Notes under the pieces: model-generated
What the model saw: the letters and a program-made list of their open reading frames with translations, nothing else
What the model was told of the DNA's origin: nothing
Database searches by the model: none
In this document: positions 33,935-42,962 of the stretch, in pieces
Layout of the letters: each line of letters opens with the position of its first letter
How positions within the stretch are numbered: the stretch's first letter is position 1
Position numbers and translations under genes: made by a program
Assembly: GCA_043820045.1 (NCBI GenBank)
Contig: JBDREF010000109.1
Span: 1-50,580 of the forward strand
Length of the DNA: 50,580 nucleotides
Direction: 5' to 3'
From: JBDREF01 sp043820045
GTDB taxonomy: Bacteria; Planctomycetota; Phycisphaerae; Sedimentisphaerales; Anaerobacaceae

Positions 33935-35308
33935 ATGAACGACATCAAGGTTAACCGCCGCAGATTCTTAACAGGGGGACTTTCCACGGCTCTGGCGGCG
34001 CTGAGTTTTCCCTACATTGTCCCTTCGTCGGCTTTGGGCAGGGCCGGCAATGTCGCGCCGAGCGGCCGGATCGCGTTGGGTTCCATCGGAGTCGGCGGCA
34101 TGGGAACGAACAATATGAGAGCGTTTCTTGCTCAGGACGACGTGCAGGTTGTTGCCGTCTGCGATGTGGTAAAGCAAAACGACCAGTACGGTCACTGGTA
34201 TAAGAAAGGCTGGCAGGGCGCTTGGTTCGGGCGCGAGTCCGCCCGGAAAATAGTCGATGACCATTATGCTCAGAAGGCCCAAACCGGCCAATACAAAGGT
34301 TGTAATGCCTACGGCGATTTTCGCGACCTGCTGGCGCGCGACGACATCGATGCGGTTTGCATCACGACGCCCGACCACTGGCATGCGGTCATGGCCGTCA
34401 GAGCCGCAGAGGCCGGTAAGCACATCTATTGTGAGAAGCCGTTGAGCCTGACCATCGCCGAGGGCCGGGCAATGGTTGAAACTGCTAAGCGACACGGCGT
34501 AATCTTCCAAACGGGGACGCATCGCCGCTCGGACCGGCAATATCGGTTTATTTGCGAGCTGATCCGCAACGGCCGGATCGGCCGGCTCGAAAAGGCTGTC
34601 ACCACCATCGGGACAAACAACAAAGAAGCGCCGGCCAAAGATTGGCAGCCCATGCCTGTACCCGAGTGGCTGGATTACGACATGTGGCTTGGCCCGGCGC
34701 CGTGGGCTCCGTATCACAAGGACCGCTGCCTTTATACGTTCCGGTTCGGCCTTGATTATTCCGGCGGCCAGACGACGAACTTAGGCGCGCACGAAATCGA
34801 CGTTGTCCAGTGGGCCAATGGGACAAACGACACGGGACCGGTCGAGGTAGAAGACCTCGGAGGCGAGTTTCCGAAGGACGGCTTGTTCACTACTGCTACC
34901 AAGGTGCATTTCCGGGCGCGGTATGCTAACGATGTCGAGTTGATTTGCAGGACCGAGGACGGCGGGCCGCTGCGCTTTGAGGGCAGTGAGGGTTGGATAC
35001 AGCTTCAGAACAACGAACTGACTTGCCGGCCGGAGTCGCTCAAGACATCCGTCATTGGGCCGAATGAGATTCATCTTTACCAGAGCGAGGAGCATCATCG
35101 CAACTTCATCGATTGTATCAAGGAACATCGCCAGACGGCGGCACCGGCTGAAGTCGGCCACCGCTCCACGAGCATCTGTCACCTTGGAAACATCGCAATG
35201 ACACTCAAACGAAAGCTGCGCTGGGACCCTGAGAAGGAACGTTTCGTCAATGATGACCAGGCCAATAGAATGCTCACCCACGGGATGCGCAGCCCATGGC
35301 TTTTGTGA
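33935..35308 (+). CDS. TAT-exported Gfo/Idh/MocA family oxidoreductase
   Basis: ATG 33935, with GGGAGG eight bases upstream, gives 457 aa. The twin-arginine signal reads VNRRRFLTGGLSTALAALS. The Rossmann motif is LGSIGVGGMGTNN, followed by TTPDHWHAVMAV and the catalytic YCEKPLSLTIAEGR segment, and a C-terminal domain with GGQTTNLGAHEIDVVQWA. The His of that last segment is a typical catalytic residue of the family. It ends with the GMRSPWLL tail common to planctomycetal members. A DUF4185-like gene follows after 80 bp and is probably co-transcribed. Substrate unknown. Confidence 0.9.
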   Translation: MNDIKVNRRRFLTGGLSTALAALSFPYIVPSSALGRAGNVAPSGRIALGSIGVGGMGTNNMRAFLAQDDVQVVAVCDVVKQNDQYGHWYKKGWQGAWFGRESARKIVDDHYAQKAQTGQYKGCNAYGDFRDLLARDDIDAVCITTPDHWHAVMAVRAAEAGKHIYCEKPLSLTIAEGRAMVETAKRHGVIFQTGTHRRSDRQYRFICELIRNGRIGRLEKAVTTIGTNNKEAPAKDWQPMPVPEWLDYDMWLGPAPWAPYHKDRCLYTFRFGLDYSGGQTTNLGAHEIDVVQWANGTNDTGPVEVEDLGGEFPKDGLFTTATKVHFRARYANDVELICRTEDGGPLRFEGSEGWIQLQNNELTCRPESLKTSVIGPNEIHLYQSEEHHRNFIDCIKEHRQTAAPAEVGHRSTSICHLGNIAMTLKRKLRWDPEKERFVNDDQANRMLTHGMRSPWLL

Positions 35309-35388
35309 ACGGGCCTTGATTTCACAAGCTGAGGCTGGTGCAAAATTGGCGATGGACCAATGATCTTCTGAGAAGAGGAAACTTGTCT

Positions 35389-36486
35389 ATGGCTGTCTGG
35401 AGTGTTTCTTTGGGTATCGCCGGCTTGCTTCTTGTCTCCGGGAGCGCTCCCCGGAAGAGTCCCTATCCGCCGAGCCCGGTCATTGAAGCTGTGCGGTTTA
35501 GCTGGACGCGCCATCAGACTGCTGCGCCGGGCAGCGACAACTGGCCTGTTACTTGGGCGGATGATGACCACCAATATGCCGCGTGGGGAGACGGCGGCGG
35601 ATTCGGCGGAACGAATAAGCTTGGCCGAACCAGCCTCGGAGTTGCTCGCATCGAGGGGCCCTGGCAAGGCCACCAGGGACACAATGTCTGGGGTGGGCAC
35701 GAAGCGGAACACCCCGCCACATTCAAGGGAAAGAGCTACGGCATCATCTGTATCAAAGGCGTGCTCTACATGTGGGTCGGTATGTTCAATCCCGTAAATG
35801 AGCCCTTCAAAGAGGTGCGTCTGGCGACCTCATACGATCACGGCGCGACTTGGGAGCTTGCGAACTGGTCCTTCACCAAGTCCGAAGGTGTAATGATGCC
35901 GACCATCTGCCAGTTTGGAAAAGACTACGACGGCGCCCGCGACGGTTATGCCTATCACTACCTGATACGCTACCAGGCGGAGGAGGGACCGGACGATTAT
36001 CCGGACAAAGTTCCATGGCTGGTGGTGCAGAGGCCCGGAGTCATTGACTTGGCCCGCGTGCCAACAAGCCGGATTTTGGAGCGCAGCGCCTGGGAATTCT
36101 TCAAGGGGACAGACGGCGATGGAAAGCCTGTGTGGACAGACGTATTGTCGGATCGCCGCCCCGCATTCGAGGACTCCAACGGAGTCGGCTGGTGTCTGAG
36201 TGTCAACTACAACGCCGGACTCAAACGTTATATGCTCTGTACCGAGCATACTGAGACGCACCGTGGAAAGCTCGGCATCTTCGACGCGCCGCAGCCATGG
36301 GGCCCGTGGACCGTGGTTGCATATTACGATAACTGGGGGCAGGGATTTGTCCCCGTCAATACGTTCTACTGGAACTTCTCCAACAAATGGCTCAGTAGCG
36401 ACGGGACGGATTTTTCTCTCATATTCACAGGTAGAAAGCAGAACGATTCCTGGAACGTCCTGCGCGGAGCCTTCATTCTGAAGTGA
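35389..36486 (+). CDS. Exported DUF4185-like beta-propeller protein
   Basis: ATG 35389 (AGAGGA upstream) gives 365 aa with a hydrophobic export signal (MAVWSVSLGIAGLLLVSG). The body has sialidase- or GH43-like propeller text: WADDDHQYAAWGDGGGFGG, LYMWVGMFNPV, SYDHGATWELANW, LKRYMLCTEHTE, DFSLIFTGRKQNDSWNV. This pattern is shared with DUF4185 proteins, thought to be glycan-active or glycan-binding propellers. No clear catalytic residues can be named. The neighbour is an exported Gfo/Idh oxidoreductase, so a role in carbohydrate handling outside the cytoplasm is likely but inferred. Confidence 0.6.
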   Translation: MAVWSVSLGIAGLLLVSGSAPRKSPYPPSPVIEAVRFSWTRHQTAAPGSDNWPVTWADDDHQYAAWGDGGGFGGTNKLGRTSLGVARIEGPWQGHQGHNVWGGHEAEHPATFKGKSYGIICIKGVLYMWVGMFNPVNEPFKEVRLATSYDHGATWELANWSFTKSEGVMMPTICQFGKDYDGARDGYAYHYLIRYQAEEGPDDYPDKVPWLVVQRPGVIDLARVPTSRILERSAWEFFKGTDGDGKPVWTDVLSDRRPAFEDSNGVGWCLSVNYNAGLKRYMLCTEHTETHRGKLGIFDAPQPWGPWTVVAYYDNWGQGFVPVNTFYWNFSNKWLSSDGTDFSLIFTGRKQNDSWNVLRGAFILK

Positions 36487-36504
36487 CCCGAATACGTTCC
36501 GTTT

Positions 36505-37122
36505 TCAGTTGCCTCTGTTTGTGCGCAGGAGTTCTCCGGTTCTCTTATCCCAGATGACGGTGCGAATCTTCATTCGGTGATCGCCGTGGCAGTCGGTGCA
36601 GACGATCTGCCGCACGTCGGTCTTATCGAGGTTTCGCTCTATCCAGCGGGCTACTACTTTTCCGGGCGGAACATCGTGGCCCTGATGACATTTTCGGCAG
36701 AAGGGCTCGATTCTATCGGCCGCGTATATGATCTCAGGAGGAGTTGTGTTGTTTTCGTCGTTTCGGTGTGCGGAAGATTCGCCGTGGCAATTTACACAGC
36801 CGATGTCGGCCTGGGCGTGGCGACTGACGAGGAACTCGGTTCTGTAGTTGGCATGACATACGAAGCAGGCTGCGTTCTCCCCCGCCGCCTCGGTCGCCGG
36901 TGCGGTCCCGGCACGCTGGGATTCCTCGGTTGGCTCCTCGAGGAGCAGCGGAGCAGAAGTATCGACTACGAGAGGCGGAGGTCCTCCTGTGTTTGGCGTC
37001 TCCTCGCCGGCGGCTGGAGTTACCGCTATGTTCATTTGCCCGGAGTCGGCAGTTGGTGCGCAGCTTAGAACAAGCGCCGCAACCACGACAGCTATCACTA
37101 CAAGGGCTTGGTCTATTCTCAT
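36505..37122 (-). CDS. Tetrahaem c-type cytochrome lipoprotein
   Basis: ATG 37122, with AAGGAC upstream, gives 205 aa. A lipoprotein signal ends at Cys21 (LVLSC). A Pro/Thr/Glu-rich spacer (~residues 25-80) is followed by four CXXCH sites: CFVCH, CVNCH, CRKCH and CTDCH, with nearby HAQ, GH and GDH histidines for second ligands. It would be anchored in a membrane by lipid and carry electrons in the periplasm. The gene lies 20 bp after an exported aldo/keto-reductase-like gene, so the two are likely co-expressed. Fold resembles small tetrahaem cytochromes; partner unknown. Confidence 0.85.
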   Translation of the reverse strand: MRIDQALVVIAVVVAALVLSCAPTADSGQMNIAVTPAAGEETPNTGGPPPLVVDTSAPLLLEEPTEESQRAGTAPATEAAGENAACFVCHANYRTEFLVSRHAQADIGCVNCHGESSAHRNDENNTTPPEIIYAADRIEPFCRKCHQGHDVPPGKVVARWIERNLDKTDVRQIVCTDCHGDHRMKIRTVIWDKRTGELLRTNRGN

Positions 37123-37142
37123 CGGCCGTCCTTGATTAAGTA

Positions 37143-38246
37143 TCACACGTATTCCCAGTTCTTGAGCCACTGGTAGTCGGGCGGCAGCGAAGCCCAGGCG
37201 CGATCCATGGCCTCGTCGAGTTCGGCTTTCTCCTCCGCGTCAAGCTCGCGGCGTTCCTTGACGGCAAGGGCAATGTTGTCCACCTGCTGGACACTGATTA
37301 GCCCCGGAATCGGCGCCGTTATGGCCGGGTTGCAAAGGATATAGCGGATAGCCAGACGTGCAATCTGATTGTCCTTATCAAAGTCCGGACTGCCCGGCGA
37401 GCTGTCGCCTCTGAACACGGAATTGCTGGCGAACGGCTTGATGCCGAACCAGCCGACATCGTACTTCTTGAGAGTGGCCCAGAGACCGGATTCATCCATG
37501 ACGAGCTTGCTCTTTGCGGTGTAAGGAGTGAGGATCACCTCGACCTGCTCGGGATACTTTTCGATTATTCCCTTCAGGTGGGGCCTGTCGTGCGACGAGA
37601 AGCCGATAAAGCGGGCCCGGCCGGTCTTCTTCGCCCACTCCAGGGCCTTGACGGCCTCCTGGACTTCCCCCTCGGTGTGCTGGCTGCTGTCAACGAGCAG
37701 GCTTATTCGCCAGATATCGACGTAATCGAGACCGGCTTCTTTCATTCCCTCGTCGAGTCCCTGCTTGAGCTTCTTAGCCGACCGCCATTCTTCGAAGCGG
37801 CTTTCCTTGATATGCCAGGAATAACCGAAGTACATCTTGTCCCGGCGGCCCTTGACGGCTTTGGCATAGGCGAGAATCTCCTCCCGGCAGCAGGCGTCAA
37901 CATAGTTGATGCCGCGCTCGATGCAGCGGGTAACGACATCGTACCGGTTTTTCTGGAAGCTGCTCTGGTCTATCTCGGTGGTCATCCAGCCCTGAGGCTC
38001 GTCGCCGCCGATTATTTTGACCAGTCGCTTCCAGTGGCCGCCGAGACAGACGGCAGAGGTAATCAGGCCGGTTCTGCCGCATCGGCGGTATTCCATGTCG
38101 GGGTTGTGGTTCAGGATTTTGCCCGTATCCACTTTGCGTCGGTCCGCTGCACGGGCTCCGTGGGGAAGTACGATACCGGCGCCTATGGCGGCGCCGGTAA
38201 CGGCACTGTCCCGAATAAACTGACGACGTGTAAGCTCCTCGCCCAT
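37143..38246 (-). CDS. TAT-exported aldo/keto-reductase-like protein with degenerate active site
   Basis: A 367-aa protein with a twin-arginine signal (LTRRQFIRDSAVTGAAIG) and an AKR barrel (MEYRRCGRTGLITSAVCLGG, GINYVDACCREEILAYAKA, RARFIGFSSHD, NPAITAPIPGLISVQQVDN). Of the AKR tetrad Asp-Tyr-Lys-His only Asp117 is recognisable. The Tyr region is CCREE, the Lys strand reads MYFGYSWH and the His position is WRISL. Either it uses a different mechanism or it no longer acts as an AKR. ATG 38246 follows GGAGG. It is followed by a tetrahaem lipoprotein gene and has its own promoter in the divergent spacer. Confidence 0.85.
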   Translation of the reverse strand: MGEELTRRQFIRDSAVTGAAIGAGIVLPHGARAADRRKVDTGKILNHNPDMEYRRCGRTGLITSAVCLGGHWKRLVKIIGGDEPQGWMTTEIDQSSFQKNRYDVVTRCIERGINYVDACCREEILAYAKAVKGRRDKMYFGYSWHIKESRFEEWRSAKKLKQGLDEGMKEAGLDYVDIWRISLLVDSSQHTEGEVQEAVKALEWAKKTGRARFIGFSSHDRPHLKGIIEKYPEQVEVILTPYTAKSKLVMDESGLWATLKKYDVGWFGIKPFASNSVFRGDSSPGSPDFDKDNQIARLAIRYILCNPAITAPIPGLISVQQVDNIALAVKERRELDAEEKAELDEAMDRAWASLPPDYQWLKNWEYV

Positions 38247-38347
38247 CTCAAAAACCTCCAGATTTGTCCCTGCTATTTGCGGAGACCATTTAGTTGACGT
38301 TTTCCATACAGCACACTTAGTATGACCTTTATGCTTTTAGGTTGTTT

Positions 38348-38376
38348 ATAGTATCGGGTATCCGTCCGGCTGTCAA
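38348..38376 (-). promoter_or_regulatory. Promoter of the aldo/keto-reductase-like gene
   Basis: On the minus strand TTGACA (38376-38371), a 17-bp spacer and TACTAT (38353-38348). The -10 box is identical to that of the ATPase promoter. The leader is about 95 nt. Confidence 0.55.
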
Positions 38377-38401
38377 GAAAACAAGCCTCTCGACAGGGCT
38401 G

Positions 38402-38430
38402 TTGATGAAAAGACCGGCGTTGATTAGAAT
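38402..38430 (+). promoter_or_regulatory. Promoter of the SDR/DUF2867 gene
   Basis: TTGATG (38402-38407), 17-bp spacer, TAGAAT (38425-38430), about 70 bp before the start codon. It is divergent from, and 25 bp away from, the promoter of the aldo/keto-reductase-like gene. Confidence 0.5.
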
Positions 38431-38501
38431 GAGCTTACTGAATATCGATTCTGCCCTCGGGTCTGTGAGAGAATCCGTCCCCTGGGGATGGGAGAAACGA
38501 C

Positions 38502-39992
38502 GTGAGTTCGATCGACAATGACGTTTTCTGCCACGATCTGCCCTCCCGGCCGCAGCCGGAAATGGGCAAGATTCTGGTAACCGGTGCCACCGGCTACATT
38601 GGGGGACGGCTTGTTCCCGAACTGTTGGCAAGGGGGTATAAGGTGCGCGTCGTGGTCAGGGTTGCTTCGGATGAATACGAGCAGCGATGGCCCGATGCGG
38701 AGGTCGTGGTCGCTGATGCTTTGGAGCAGAGCCGAATGCGAAAGGCCCTGGAGGGGATTCACACGGCCTACTATCTGATTCATTCGCTGCTTCTTGGACA
38801 GGAGGAGTTCGAATCCACGGAGCTTGAAGCTGCCGGCAACTTCAGACGGGCGGCCGAGCAGATGAATGTCACGAGGATCATCTATCTCGGAGGGCTGGGG
38901 GACATTCGTGCAACCCTGTCGCCTCATCTGAGAAGCAGAATGAGGGTGGCTGAAGAACTCAGTTGCGGGACAGTCACCACGACTATTCTTCGGGCGGCGA
39001 TCATCATCGGGTCCGGCAGCGCCTCGTACGAGATCATCGAACATCTGGTAAGAAACCTTCCAGTTATTCTCGTGCCGCCCTGGGCGAGAACCAAGTGCCA
39101 ACCGATTGCGATCCGCGACGTGATCAAATATCTTGTTGGAGCGCTCGAGACACGCGAGACGTGGGGTAAATCGTTCGACATCGGAGGTGAAGATGTTTTG
39201 ACATACAGGGAAATGCTGGAGATACTTGCTGAGCTGTTCGGCAGGAAAAGGCTCTTCATTCCCTGTCCCTTGTCCGGCGTCGGTTTCTTTGCGTACATGG
39301 CAAGTCTCTTTACCCCTGTGCCTGCTTCGATAACCCGGTGCCTTATGGAAGGAATAACCAACGAGGTTATCTGTCAAAACGACGACATCAGGCGGATTAT
39401 GGCGTTTCAGCCGTTGGGTTACAGAGAAGCACTGGTAAGAGCGATGTCTCGCGAGGAACAGGATGAGGTGCGCACGCGATGGTCCGATGCCTATCCGCCT
39501 GCTCATGAACTGGCGATGAAACTCCGCGAAATCCGGGAACCGGTCGGTTATACCAGTTCGTACTCGCTTGTTACCGAGAAGAGCGCCTCTTCGCTTTTTC
39601 GCTCGGTCTGCAGGATTGGGGGCAGGGAAGGATGGTTTCACTGTAATTGGTTATGGCGGCTTCGGGGGATGATCGATCGGCTCCTTCTGGGTGTGGGCAG
39701 TTCGCGAGGAAGGAGAAGCTCCTCCACGCTGAGGGTCAATGATGTTATTGATTTCTGGCGGGTCGAAGCCCTCAGACATGATGCCCTGCTTCTGTTGCGG
39801 GCGGAGATGAAGCTCCCAGGCAGAGCGTGGCTTCAGTTCACCATCGATCAGGAACAGGACCGAAACAAGCTGTCCATAGGTGCCTATTATCAGCCGCGGG
39901 GCCTGTTCGGGAGGATCTATTGGTATATTTGTCTTCCTTTTCATTTCTACATTTTCCGCAGCCTGATCAGGCAGATCGAAAAGAGAAGCTGA
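38502..39992 (+). CDS. Cytoplasmic SDR (NAD-dependent epimerase-like) protein with DUF2867 domain
   Basis: A 496-aa protein. Residues ~22-270 form an extended short-chain-dehydrogenase fold with the cofactor motif ILVTGATGYIGGRLV, and RIIYLGGLGD and TTTILRAAIIIGSGSASYE later. The C-terminal ~150 residues match DUF2867 (DVIDFWRVEALRHDALLLLRAEM-type text, of which FWRVEALRHD is clearest), commonly fused to this SDR type. GTG 38502 follows GGGAG. Substrate is not known; related proteins act on NAD(P)H-dependent sugar or lipid modification. It is followed, 50 bp on, by a membrane protein gene. Confidence 0.85.
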   Translation: MSSIDNDVFCHDLPSRPQPEMGKILVTGATGYIGGRLVPELLARGYKVRVVVRVASDEYEQRWPDAEVVVADALEQSRMRKALEGIHTAYYLIHSLLLGQEEFESTELEAAGNFRRAAEQMNVTRIIYLGGLGDIRATLSPHLRSRMRVAEELSCGTVTTTILRAAIIIGSGSASYEIIEHLVRNLPVILVPPWARTKCQPIAIRDVIKYLVGALETRETWGKSFDIGGEDVLTYREMLEILAELFGRKRLFIPCPLSGVGFFAYMASLFTPVPASITRCLMEGITNEVICQNDDIRRIMAFQPLGYREALVRAMSREEQDEVRTRWSDAYPPAHELAMKLREIREPVGYTSSYSLVTEKSASSLFRSVCRIGGREGWFHCNWLWRLRGMIDRLLLGVGSSRGRRSSSTLRVNDVIDFWRVEALRHDALLLLRAEMKLPGRAWLQFTIDQEQDRNKLSIGAYYQPRGLFGRIYWYICLPFHFYIFRSLIRQIEKRS

Positions 39993-40042
39993 ATATGTTG
40001 TACGGATGACGGGAACGAAATTTATTAAGCGATGGGAGGCCG

Positions 40043-40759
40043 ATGTTGAGTAATATGGACCAGACAAGGGAACAACCGGCAGGCGAATTGAATCAGCCGG
40101 AGGCAAAACAGTTCAAGGCGACCCTTCTGACAAGCCCCGAGGGCTGTCTATTGCTTGTCGGAGTTGCCCTGGCATTCATTTTCGCTGTCTGGCTTGGGGT
40201 GAAGCTGCTGTTTTCGCCGGAGGAATTCCAGGTTCTTATTGGAATGACCGCGACGGAAATTATGTTCGGTCGGGCCGCAGCCATGGCCTTCGGATATTCC
40301 TTGGGTCTTGAGCATAGCATGGTTATTCCACTCTGTATGATAATAGAGACTATTCTGGTGCTGGTTTTCTATCCGCTGTTTGTGTTTAGCTGGCGGCATC
40401 TTCTCGTGACCAATTGGCTCAAGAGGATATTCGAGCGCACGCATAAAGTCGCAGAGGCCCATAAGGACAAGGTCCAAAAGTACGGCGTCATCGGGTTATT
40501 TGCCTTTGTGTGGTTTCCTTTCTGGATGACGGGCCCGGTGGTCGGATGCGTGATTGGATTTCTGCTGGGCATACGAGTGTGGCTGAATATGGCCGTTGTT
40601 CTCGCCGGGACTTATGCGGCGATTCTGGGCTGGGCGTTCTTTCTGCGTCATTTCCACGAGCGGGTGGCGTCCTACAGTTCGTACGCCGCCATGCTCCTTA
40701 TGGGCCTGCTGTTCATCATTATCATTTTGGGGCATCTCCTGCACCGGATTCTTCGATAA
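40043..40759 (+). CDS. Integral membrane protein, small-multidrug-export family
   Basis: A 238-aa protein with about five or six membrane helices (~33-58, 65-90, 94-115, 148-185, 190-212, 215-235). GMTATEIMFGRAAAMAFGYSLG and FVWFPFWMTGPVVGCVIGFLLG are typical of the Sm_multidrug_ex family (PF06695), whose function is poorly known in spite of its name. GGGAGG lies only three bases before ATG 40043, so TTG 40046 may be the true start. The gene probably shares a transcript with the SDR gene before it. Confidence 0.8.
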   Translation: MLSNMDQTREQPAGELNQPEAKQFKATLLTSPEGCLLLVGVALAFIFAVWLGVKLLFSPEEFQVLIGMTATEIMFGRAAAMAFGYSLGLEHSMVIPLCMIIETILVLVFYPLFVFSWRHLLVTNWLKRIFERTHKVAEAHKDKVQKYGVIGLFAFVWFPFWMTGPVVGCVIGFLLGIRVWLNMAVVLAGTYAAILGWAFFLRHFHERVASYSSYAAMLLMGLLFIIIILGHLLHRILR

Positions 40760-40804
40760 AACAAGGATTAGATTTTACCCTGCATTGGACCTGCTTGCGA
40801 TGCT

Positions 40805-40833
40805 TTGCCGGTCATTGGTGTGGACACTATATA
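40805..40833 (+). promoter_or_regulatory. Promoter of the ceramidase-like gene
   Basis: TTGCCG (40805-40810), 17-bp spacer, TATATA (40828-40833), about 53 bp before the chosen start codon. Confidence 0.5.
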
Positions 40834-40886
40834 GTCACAAGGGTACAATGAACATTGACAGAACTGGTCAAGGGAGCAGAAGAACT

Positions 40887-42359
40887 ATGAACCGATCAAA
40901 ATTCAAAATCCGATGCCTACTGTTACTACTGGTTATGGTCAATGTATCGCCTCCGCTAACCGGCGTCGGCCGCAGCGCAAAAAGCGAGGTCACATCCGAA
41001 CGCATCTTCAGAGCCGGATCTGCGGTCAGCAATATCACGCCGCCGTTGGATGAGGCTATTGTGGGAGGCTGGAACTCGCCGCCGGCAGAACACGTGCACG
41101 ATGAATTGTACGCCAGATGCCTGGTGCTCGATGACGGCCAGAACCGGATGGCTTTTGTGGTTTGTGACAGCCTGGGCATCGCACGCGAAGTCTGCGATGC
41201 CGCCGGGCAAATCATAAAAGACAAGATTGGCATAGCGACGGGGAGCATAATGATCTCGGCCACACATACACACTCTTCTGTCACAGCGACGGGTGCGAAT
41301 CGGCTCATTCGGGATGGAGAATTGAGCAGCTACCAAAAGTTTCTTGTGGCGCGGATCGCTGACGGCGTGCGACGGGCGGTGAACAATCTGGAGCCGGCCA
41401 AAGTCGGCTGGGGCAGCGGGCACGAGGCTACGCAGGTGTTCAACCGGCGTTATTTCATGAAGCCCGGTACGCCGACCCCAAATCCTTTCGGTGGCGAGGA
41501 CAAGGTCATCATGAATCCCGGCCGGGGCAACCCGAACATTCTCAAGGCGGCCGGCCCGACAGATCCGCAGGTTGCGTTCCTGTCCGTTCAGTCGGTCTCC
41601 GGCCGGCCGATAGCATTGCTGGCGAACTACTCGCTTCACTACGTCGGTCCCAGTGCAGGTGCGGTGATTTCTGCAGACTACTTTGGAGTCTTTGCCGACC
41701 GAATCCAGCAATTATTGGGTGCCGACCGAATCGACCCTCCTTTTGTTGGCATCATGTCCAACGGGACCAGTGGGGACATCAATAATATCGCATGGCTTGA
41801 AAAGTCGCAGAGGCGATATGCCCCATACGAAAAGATGCGAGAGGTGGCCGATCTCGTGGCACGGGCTGTTTACGAGGCGCATAAGAAGGTCGAGTTTCAC
41901 GATTGGGTCCGACTGGGCGCCGGGCAAGAAGAGCTGACTCTTGCCGTTCGCAAGCCGACCGAAGAGCAGTTGGCCTATGCTCGCAAAATCATGGACAAGC
42001 CTGAAGATGCCAAGCCGTATCACAGGCACGAGAAAGTGTACGCCGGGCGCACCATGCAGATGCATGAGTCCCCGGACGAGGTCTCCGTGGTTCTACAGAC
42101 ATTCCGTGTGGGCGGCCTTTGCATCTGTACGATTCCGTTCGAGGTATTCGTAGATATTGGCCTGGAGATTAAGGCGAAAAGTCCGTTCGAGCAAACGTTT
42201 GTCATATCACATGCCAACGGCAGCTACGGCTATCTGCCGACGGTTGAACAGCACGAACTTGGCGGCTATGAGACATGGCTGGGGACGAACCGCGTTGAGA
42301 TCCAGGCAGCGCCAAAGATAGTTCGCACGCTAATGCGTATGTCCGAGAAGTTGGAATGA
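40887..42359 (+). CDS. Exported neutral/alkaline ceramidase-like hydrolase
   Basis: I start at ATG 40887 (AGGGAG upstream and just after a promoter), giving 490 aa with a signal peptide (MNRSKFKIRCLLLLLVMVN). The N-terminal ceramidase-domain motifs are present: FRAGSAVSNITPP, VHDELYARCLVLDDG, the zinc-binding ISATHTHSS and GIMSNGTSGDINNI, and later VISHANGSYGYLPT. The C-terminal immunoglobulin-like domain of full ceramidases is absent, as in many planctomycetal members. True substrates of this short form are unknown; ceramide, other amides or sugar derivatives are possible. The next gene, a nitroreductase, starts 54 bp downstream. Confidence 0.85.
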   Translation: MNRSKFKIRCLLLLLVMVNVSPPLTGVGRSAKSEVTSERIFRAGSAVSNITPPLDEAIVGGWNSPPAEHVHDELYARCLVLDDGQNRMAFVVCDSLGIAREVCDAAGQIIKDKIGIATGSIMISATHTHSSVTATGANRLIRDGELSSYQKFLVARIADGVRRAVNNLEPAKVGWGSGHEATQVFNRRYFMKPGTPTPNPFGGEDKVIMNPGRGNPNILKAAGPTDPQVAFLSVQSVSGRPIALLANYSLHYVGPSAGAVISADYFGVFADRIQQLLGADRIDPPFVGIMSNGTSGDINNIAWLEKSQRRYAPYEKMREVADLVARAVYEAHKKVEFHDWVRLGAGQEELTLAVRKPTEEQLAYARKIMDKPEDAKPYHRHEKVYAGRTMQMHESPDEVSVVLQTFRVGGLCICTIPFEVFVDIGLEIKAKSPFEQTFVISHANGSYGYLPTVEQHELGGYETWLGTNRVEIQAAPKIVRTLMRMSEKLE

Positions 42360-42413
42360 TTGAGGATTGGTTGGCCGCACCCGACCCTATTTTGTAAAAG
42401 GCAGGTGGTAGTA

Positions 42414-42932
42414 ATGATCGAGCTGCTGAGAGCCCGAAGGAGCATCAGGAAGTACACGGATAAGAGCATTGAGCCGGAGAAGATAGAGATACTGAAGGAA
42501 GCGGTCCTGCGGTCGCCTTCGTCAAGGAACATAGACCCCTGGGAATTTGTCTTCGTGACCGACCGGGAACTTCTGAAGCAACTGGCTTTGTGTAAGCCGC
42601 ATGGAGCTAAGTTTCTGGAGCGGGCTGCCCTTGGCATTGTTGTATGTGCCGACGGCTCCAGGAGTGACGTATGGGTAGAAGATTGCTCTATTGCGTCGAT
42701 TCTCCTTCAGATGGTTGCGCAATCCATAGGCCTGGGCAGTTGCTGGATACAAATAAGAAACCGGATGTTTGACGACAAGGTCACTTCGGAAGAGTACATA
42801 AAGGGCCTGCTGAACGTGCCGGACCATATGAAGATCCAGTCAATCATGGCCATAGGATATCCGGCGGAAAAAAGAGAGCCGCTTGGGCAAGATGCTCTCA
42901 AGTACGAAAGGGTTCACATCAACGGCTATTGA
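42414..42932 (+). CDS. Nitroreductase-family flavoprotein
   Basis: ATG 42414, with GCAGGTGG upstream, gives 172 aa, a usual length. It begins IELLRARRSIRKYTDK, the FMN-binding start of the family, and continues with RSPSSRNIDPWEFVFV, QSIGLGSCWI and the C-terminal IMAIGYPAEKREP. Members are FMN-dependent NAD(P)H oxidoreductases acting on nitro compounds, quinones or unknown natural substrates in the cytoplasm. It is probably co-transcribed with the ceramidase-like gene and converges on the Gfo/Idh operon. Confidence 0.9.
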   Translation: MIELLRARRSIRKYTDKSIEPEKIEILKEAVLRSPSSRNIDPWEFVFVTDRELLKQLALCKPHGAKFLERAALGIVVCADGSRSDVWVEDCSIASILLQMVAQSIGLGSCWIQIRNRMFDDKVTSEEYIKGLLNVPDHMKIQSIMAIGYPAEKREPLGQDALKYERVHINGY

Positions 42933-42962
42933 CGGGGCGGAGATAAAGAACCGGGACAATCA

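Noticed and set aside
38405..38519. Possible 37-codon leader frame before the SDR gene
   Set aside because: It overlaps the promoter -35/-10 region, so it would begin upstream of the predicted transcript start.
38424..39641. Minus-strand frame of 405 codons opposite the SDR gene
   Set aside because: Antisense shadow of a well-supported SDR/DUF2867 gene; its product shows no domain.
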